Of a DNA stretch of 41,825 nt, positions 37,033 through 41,825 are shown piece by piece. The notes beneath the pieces were generated by a model, which saw only the letters and a list, made by a program, of their open reading frames with translations, was not told the origin of the DNA and made no database searches. The stretch is from Acetofilamentum sp. (GTDB lineage: Bacteria; Bacteroidota; Bacteroidia; Bacteroidales; DTU049). Location of the stretch: contig DYON01000002.1 in assembly GCA_020720525.1 (NCBI GenBank), positions 1 through 41,825 on the forward strand, in the 5' to 3' direction. The stretch's first letter is position 1, and every line of letters starts with the position of its first letter. The translations under genes were made by a program, and so were the position numbers.

Positions 37033-39567
37033 ATGAATTTTAATCGACTTTTTTTTCTTCCTGTCGCAAAAATAGTCATTTTGCCATTGGTATTTCTTTT
37101 TCTTCAAACAACGGCAAGCGGCGACACAATTGACAGTCTCCGACAGCAATATAAACGTGCTCAAAACCAAGAAAAGGCAAAAATTTGCAATCAGCTTGCT
37201 TACGAATTTTTTGAATCCAATTTCGACAGCACTTTCCGATATGCTACATTGGCATTAGAGCATGCGCACCATCATCAACAATTCAAAGACGAAGCTCAGG
37301 CTTTGTTTAGTCTTGGATATTGCAGCGAAGTTGCCGAAGACTATTTGGGCGCACTCGATTTATACAACAAATCGTTTGAAGTTTATCTTCGCATCAACGA
37401 TAAAAACGGAATTGCAAGCGTTGCCAACTATATAGCTACTCTATATAAACATACGGGTCATTACGAAACAGCTGTTGAATATTACAACACTGCATTGAAG
37501 TACTATTTCGAATTGAAAGACCTCACAGGAGTAACATATACCCTTAACAATATTGGAGTGATGTATTTTTGGGCTGGGAACTTCGACAAAGCCTTCGATT
37601 CGTACAACAGAAGTCTTAAGTATTCGCAATTACTCAACGATTCGGCTTCGATTGGAAGCACACTCAACAACTTGGGATTGCTTGCTTTGGCTCAAAATGA
37701 AAACGAGAAAGCCATGGGACTTTTTGAGGAATCGCTAAGAATGAGCCAGCTAATCGAAGACCAAAGCGGCATTGCAACAGCATATTCCAACATTGCTGAT
37801 GTTTTCATTCGCCTTGGAAAATGGGAGGAGGCGATGAATTATCTCGATTTAGTTGAAATGATTAACCCAATAGAATTTAGCTCAACTATTCGCACCAATG
37901 CTCTTCTCGACAAAGCACGGGTTTATGAAAAGCTAAGTCGAATTTCAGAAGCATCGTTATATTACGAAAAAGCCATAAAGAGTGCCAAAGACAATCAACT
38001 GCGACCAATACTATCAGAAATATATTTCGATTACGCACAGCTGCTTTCAGCGCAAAATCAATTCGAACAGGCGACAGCTTATTACAAACAGTGCATTGTT
38101 TTGCGCGATTCTATGCACACCGACAAGCTAAACGAGCAATTGGCAAACACGCAATTCAGCATAGAATTGAACGAAAAAGGCAGAGAAAATCAGCAATTGA
38201 AACGACAAAACGAAATCAATTCGTTGCAAGTGGAAAAGTGGAAATGGATTATGTTAATTGCCATTATTTCCGCCATTATCATTCTGCTTTTGCTGTTGAT
38301 ACTGTTGGCAAAACTTCGAAATGTATCGACTCACCGCAAAGAACTAAAAAACAAAAACAACGAAATTGTTGGTTTGAACAAAGAACTAACATTGCTGCGC
38401 GATAAACTCAAAATACAAATTAATGAGCAAAATATTGAGCTAAAAGACGAAAAACAACGTCGGGTTTGGATGGAAAAAGACCTCGCCGAAATCAAAGAAG
38501 AAAAAGATAAGCAAATAATGGTATCTACGATGTTGCGAAACCACGTTGCAGAAGAGATTCAATCGTCGGTTGAGCTTATTCGCGATTATTCAAAACAGCT
38601 TTCGGCAGATGCTATAAATAAGGAGTCGAGAAATCTACTTTCGTTTATTTCGTTCAATGCAAGGCATATTCAGTTTTCGCTGCAAGAGTTAATGGTTCTT
38701 GATGGCGATAAAAATAAATGGAACACATTGCGCAGTGGAAGCTTTAGTTCGGCACAATTGATAGAAGAAACCGAAAACTATTTTCGCAGGTTAATTCCCG
38801 AAGCCAAACTATTCATATCGCGAAACACCGATTGTTTATCGGATTGCAAAGGCGACAAAAACATGACTGTTCGCTTGCTCAACGACGCCATTGTTTTGCT
38901 TTATCGAAACTCTTCGGACCGAACTGTTCAACTTACGACAAAGCAAGGCGAAAAAACCCTCAACATTGAAGTATCAGCTATTATTTCGCCACAAAATATT
39001 GCAGCATTGCTGAAATATTCTTCGGAAGTGCGCACCATTAGCCCCGAATCGGCAAATGATATGAGAAATTTCGACATAATAACACCATTGTATTATTTAC
39101 ACCAATTTTCAATCCTCACTGGCGTTCAGTATGAGTTTATCTCCGAAGACAATAGAATGCACATTCATTTCAAAATCGACGAAACTGAAATCACCAAGGG
39201 AAAGCAAAAAAACAAATACAATTTTGGTGTATCGGGCAACGACGATCCAATCAACATCATGTTGCTCAGCAAAAACCTCGAGGCATTTGGCTCGGTAAAT
39301 CTAATCAACATCAAAGAAAGCTCCCATCTTCAAAATAAAAACGAATTTGATGGTTTGTTTGTTGATGTGCCCACCGATCAAATAAAAGAATTTTGCGAAA
39401 CAATTCATTTGCTTAAAAAAGACAATCAAAAAACAATATTTGTTGCTATGTCGGCATACCTTTTACCCGAAGATCGTGACTGCCTCTTGAATGCTGGCTT
39501 CAATTTCTGCTTAGCAAAGCCCATCTCGCCCCAAGCTCTTGCACGATTATTCGAGAATTTGAAATAA
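37033..39567 (+). CDS. TPR-containing hybrid histidine-kinase-like membrane protein with degenerate kinase core and C-terminal receiver-like domain
   Basis: Signal peptide, TPRs (e.g. GVTYTLNNIGVMYFWAGNFDKAFDSYNRSLKYSQ), TM WKWIMLIAIISAIIILLLLLILLAKL, coiled coil, degenerate HisKA/HATPase-like region, C-terminal REC-like FDGLFVDVPTDQIKEF...TIFVAMSAYLLPEDRDCLLNAGFNFCLAKPISPQALARLF. Start set at ATG 37033. Confidence 0.8.
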   Translation: MNFNRLFFLPVAKIVILPLVFLFLQTTASGDTIDSLRQQYKRAQNQEKAKICNQLAYEFFESNFDSTFRYATLALEHAHHHQQFKDEAQALFSLGYCSEVAEDYLGALDLYNKSFEVYLRINDKNGIASVANYIATLYKHTGHYETAVEYYNTALKYYFELKDLTGVTYTLNNIGVMYFWAGNFDKAFDSYNRSLKYSQLLNDSASIGSTLNNLGLLALAQNENEKAMGLFEESLRMSQLIEDQSGIATAYSNIADVFIRLGKWEEAMNYLDLVEMINPIEFSSTIRTNALLDKARVYEKLSRISEASLYYEKAIKSAKDNQLRPILSEIYFDYAQLLSAQNQFEQATAYYKQCIVLRDSMHTDKLNEQLANTQFSIELNEKGRENQQLKRQNEINSLQVEKWKWIMLIAIISAIIILLLLLILLAKLRNVSTHRKELKNKNNEIVGLNKELTLLRDKLKIQINEQNIELKDEKQRRVWMEKDLAEIKEEKDKQIMVSTMLRNHVAEEIQSSVELIRDYSKQLSADAINKESRNLLSFISFNARHIQFSLQELMVLDGDKNKWNTLRSGSFSSAQLIEETENYFRRLIPEAKLFISRNTDCLSDCKGDKNMTVRLLNDAIVLLYRNSSDRTVQLTTKQGEKTLNIEVSAIISPQNIAALLKYSSEVRTISPESANDMRNFDIITPLYYLHQFSILTGVQYEFISEDNRMHIHFKIDETEITKGKQKNKYNFGVSGNDDPINIMLLSKNLEAFGSVNLINIKESSHLQNKNEFDGLFVDVPTDQIKEFCETIHLLKKDNQKTIFVAMSAYLLPEDRDCLLNAGFNFCLAKPISPQALARLFENLK

Positions 39568-39616
39568 AAAAAACAGGAATTGCTTCACAAAAAACACCAA
39601 CTAAATTCTCAAGGAA

Positions 39617-41539
39617 CTATTTCTTCACAAAAGAACCGCTGTAATTCCAGCCACTCCCTTCAACAACAACTTGATAGAGACCAGCAGCAAGCGCCGAAAT
39701 GTTGGTTGCTTGACCACTTAGAAAACTCGATTTAAGCACAACAGCTCCACGAGAGTCGTAAACTGTAAGTGCTAATTTGAGTTCAGCCGAACCGCAAGAA
39801 ATAGTTATTTGATTGGATGCTGGATTGGGGAAAATAGATATTTCGGGAACTATTTGCTCGCCAACACTTAAAATCATACTGTTGTTTGCCGATAAAAGCC
39901 AAAGAGTTGGGTCGAAGCGAACTGAATCGGGATACGCATGATATACAAAGCGGAATTCTTGTCCCGAAAAAGTACTATTGAAAACAACGGTGGTATCGAT
40001 ACCATTGTTCCAAAAAGTGATGGGAACGGGCATTTCGAAAAAGCTAACCGATGAATGACTTTGAGTTTGATTGATAACAACGCTAACTGTATCGTCTGAT
40101 AAATACGAAATTTGTGTCTGGTAGCTGGGATAGCCTTCTCCATACAACCAATCGGCGAAAAACTCGGTCAAATCGAGGCCAGATGAAGTTTCGAGATGAG
40201 CAATGAGATCAGGCGATTTAGCATAATCATATTTATTTGACGGATCGTTGAAATAATTTCGAATTCCCTGAAAAAACGCACTATCGCCAGTAACCCACCT
40301 CAACATGTGCAGTACGTATGCGCCTTTGTAGTAACTTAAACGCGAAGAAAAAACCCGACCGACATCGGTTGTATCGTAAACATATACCGAACCATCAGGT
40401 GCTGAAATAACTGTGTTGATTGCCATTTGCTTCCAAGGCATCCAGTACAAATCGGTGGGAAAAAACCTCTCGTAATTTAGAGCAGTGAAATAGGTTGCAA
40501 AACCTTCGTTGAGCCAGATATCGTGCCAGCTACCACAAGTAACTGCATCGCCAAACCATTGGTGAAGCAGTTCATGTGCCATAAGCTCATAGCCAAAACC
40601 AACCATAAAGCTCATCGTCTGATGCTCCATTCCTCCACCCCAGCCAAACTGAGCATGACCATATTTTTCGCTCATATATGGATAGGGAGCAATGATAGAG
40701 TCATAGAATTGCATCACAGGCGCAAGTGTTGGTGTTGATCCCTGCGCATTTAAAAGATCCTCTGGAAAAACATAATTCAACACCGGCAGAGAGCCTTGCG
40801 ATAAGGAAAAATTGTCTGTGTAAATGCTGTAATCGGTTACAGCAATAGCAATAAGGTATGCAGCAATAGGATAGCGATGTCTCCAATGAGCAGTTGTTGC
40901 TGCACCCACTGTTTCGGAAACCAACAATCCATTTGATGCAGCATGGTAACCGTTTGGATGTGTAACATAAACGTCGATTGAATCGATTTTGTCGCTCAGA
41001 TCGTTTTTGCAAGGCCACCATTCATAAGTACCATAAGGCTCCGACAAGGTCCATAAAACTGGCGTATTGCTAGTTCCATGAACACCTGTTACAAATGAAC
41101 CAAACGAACCAGTTGCTAAACTCGGCGTTCCGTGATAAAAAATGGTAATACTATCGAGTGTTCCAGCTATAATTGCTGGAAATCCTGTTATAGAAACAAC
41201 ATCAGTAACATGAACTGACATGGCAGGAGCTCCATGATACTTAACCGAATCGACCCACATGCCTACTTCGAGCGAAAAATCAAGCTGAGTTAAATTATTC
41301 TGAACAGCAACAAAATACGAGGTTACCGTGCCGCTGATGGCATTCAAAGCTGGGTCAACTGTCCAATTGAAACGATGGTACTTGAGATCGTATTCATGAC
41401 CAACAAATACGGGAGCTTTCATCATCTTCGATGCTCTAAATGCATCGTTGCGAGCAATCTCGTTGGTTGCGTTTATGTCTATTTGTGCCGAAAGCGACAA
41501 ACATAGAGCCGTAAAAAAGAAAAATATGGCAGTTTTCAT
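39617..41539 (-). CDS. M1 family aminopeptidase with T9SS C-terminal sorting domain
   Basis: GGMEHQTMSFMVGFGYELMAHELLHQWFGDAVTCGSWHDIWLNEGFATYF (HExxH-18-E). C-terminus ISIFPNPASNQITISCG...LTVYDSRGAVVLKSS...ISALAAGLYQVVVEGSGWNYSGSFVKK. Confidence 0.94.
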   Translation of the reverse strand: MKTAIFFFFTALCLSLSAQIDINATNEIARNDAFRASKMMKAPVFVGHEYDLKYHRFNWTVDPALNAISGTVTSYFVAVQNNLTQLDFSLEVGMWVDSVKYHGAPAMSVHVTDVVSITGFPAIIAGTLDSITIFYHGTPSLATGSFGSFVTGVHGTSNTPVLWTLSEPYGTYEWWPCKNDLSDKIDSIDVYVTHPNGYHAASNGLLVSETVGAATTAHWRHRYPIAAYLIAIAVTDYSIYTDNFSLSQGSLPVLNYVFPEDLLNAQGSTPTLAPVMQFYDSIIAPYPYMSEKYGHAQFGWGGGMEHQTMSFMVGFGYELMAHELLHQWFGDAVTCGSWHDIWLNEGFATYFTALNYERFFPTDLYWMPWKQMAINTVISAPDGSVYVYDTTDVGRVFSSRLSYYKGAYVLHMLRWVTGDSAFFQGIRNYFNDPSNKYDYAKSPDLIAHLETSSGLDLTEFFADWLYGEGYPSYQTQISYLSDDTVSVVINQTQSHSSVSFFEMPVPITFWNNGIDTTVVFNSTFSGQEFRFVYHAYPDSVRFDPTLWLLSANNSMILSVGEQIVPEISIFPNPASNQITISCGSAELKLALTVYDSRGAVVLKSSFLSGQATNISALAAGLYQVVVEGSGWNYSGSFVKK

Positions 41540-41561
41540 TGATAATTGTTTTCTTGTAGAG

Positions 41562-41569
41562 CAAAAATA
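41562..41569 (-). promoter_or_regulatory. Putative -7 promoter element (TATTTTTG) upstream of the M1 aminopeptidase
   Basis: Plus strand CAAAAATA; 22 nt upstream of the ATG at 41539. Confidence 0.55.
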
Positions 41570-41825
41570 CGATTAATTGGTTGCAAAACAATCAAAATAC
41601 ATAGAAAATGCAACAACGATTCAAAAAGCGGCTTCATTGGAAGCAAGTTTTCTAATTCATGAATTTGGCTTTTGGGGATTCATATCGACACAACTAATCA
41701 TCGGTCGCAAATGAAAAAAACAAAAAAGTCTCAAATTGAACCCTTGCGTCCCCCAGTGGGACAAAAACCCACTTTGGCATCTTATGGATGTTTTTGCAAC
41801 TTGTTGTTTGTCTGATATATAAGCA

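Noticed and set aside
37030-37170. Upstream ATG (37170) for yraN and upstream ATG (36952) for the TPR sensor
   Set aside because: The extra N-terminal residues are low-complexity and lie in the opposite gene; family start and signal peptide argue for shorter forms.
41755-41773. AGTGGG-ACAAAAA-CCCACT inverted repeat at the right edge
   Set aside because: Only a 6-bp stem without a T-tract, and the flanking context is truncated by the window end.
1-41825. CRISPR array, tRNA, rRNA or canonical defence island
   Set aside because: No regularly spaced repeats, cloverleaf-like sequences or defence-family proteins were recognised by eye.

Overview
The window is a gene-dense chromosomal segment from a Bacteroidota (Bacteroidales/Flavobacteriia-like) bacterium. 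This placement rests on TAnnTTTG-type promoters, T9SS components and cargo, SprA, and S46 and U32 family proteins. Left to right it carries: an ORF6N-domain protein; ribE; a pepP-like M24B peptidase; pepT with a POT-like MFS transporter; a ~0.85 kb non-coding stretch with degenerate palindromic repeats; a malic enzyme-ruvA-sprA-gcvH block; two tandem TonB-family proteins; a U32 protein; three small tandem exported proteins; aspS; an OmpA-tadA pair; a PorE-like TPR/beta-propeller/CRD/OmpA protein; an S46 dipeptidyl-peptidase; a small hypothetical gene; an omega-amidase-like nitrilase; a PASTA protein-T9SS cargo-rluD-ABC permease run; a leftward yraN-OMP-ubiX-repeat protein run; a TPR sensor; and an M1 aminopeptidase with a T9SS sorting domain. 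I see no CRISPR array, rRNA, tRNA or intact transposon. The observations most worth a second look are: (i) a TPR hybrid histidine-kinase-like protein whose H-box and ATPase boxes look destroyed while the receiver Asp and Lys look intact; (ii) a tandem family of small exported proteins with alternating lipoprotein and soluble export signals; (iii) a 157-aa ORF built of about four 25-aa 'A..WL..NN' repeats; (iv) an S46 peptidase with Ile at the position expected to set Gly/Arg (DPP7/DPP11) specificity; (v) a 15-bp hairpin inside the start of ruvA. Everything here was read by eye. No database search, structure prediction or folding calculation was run.
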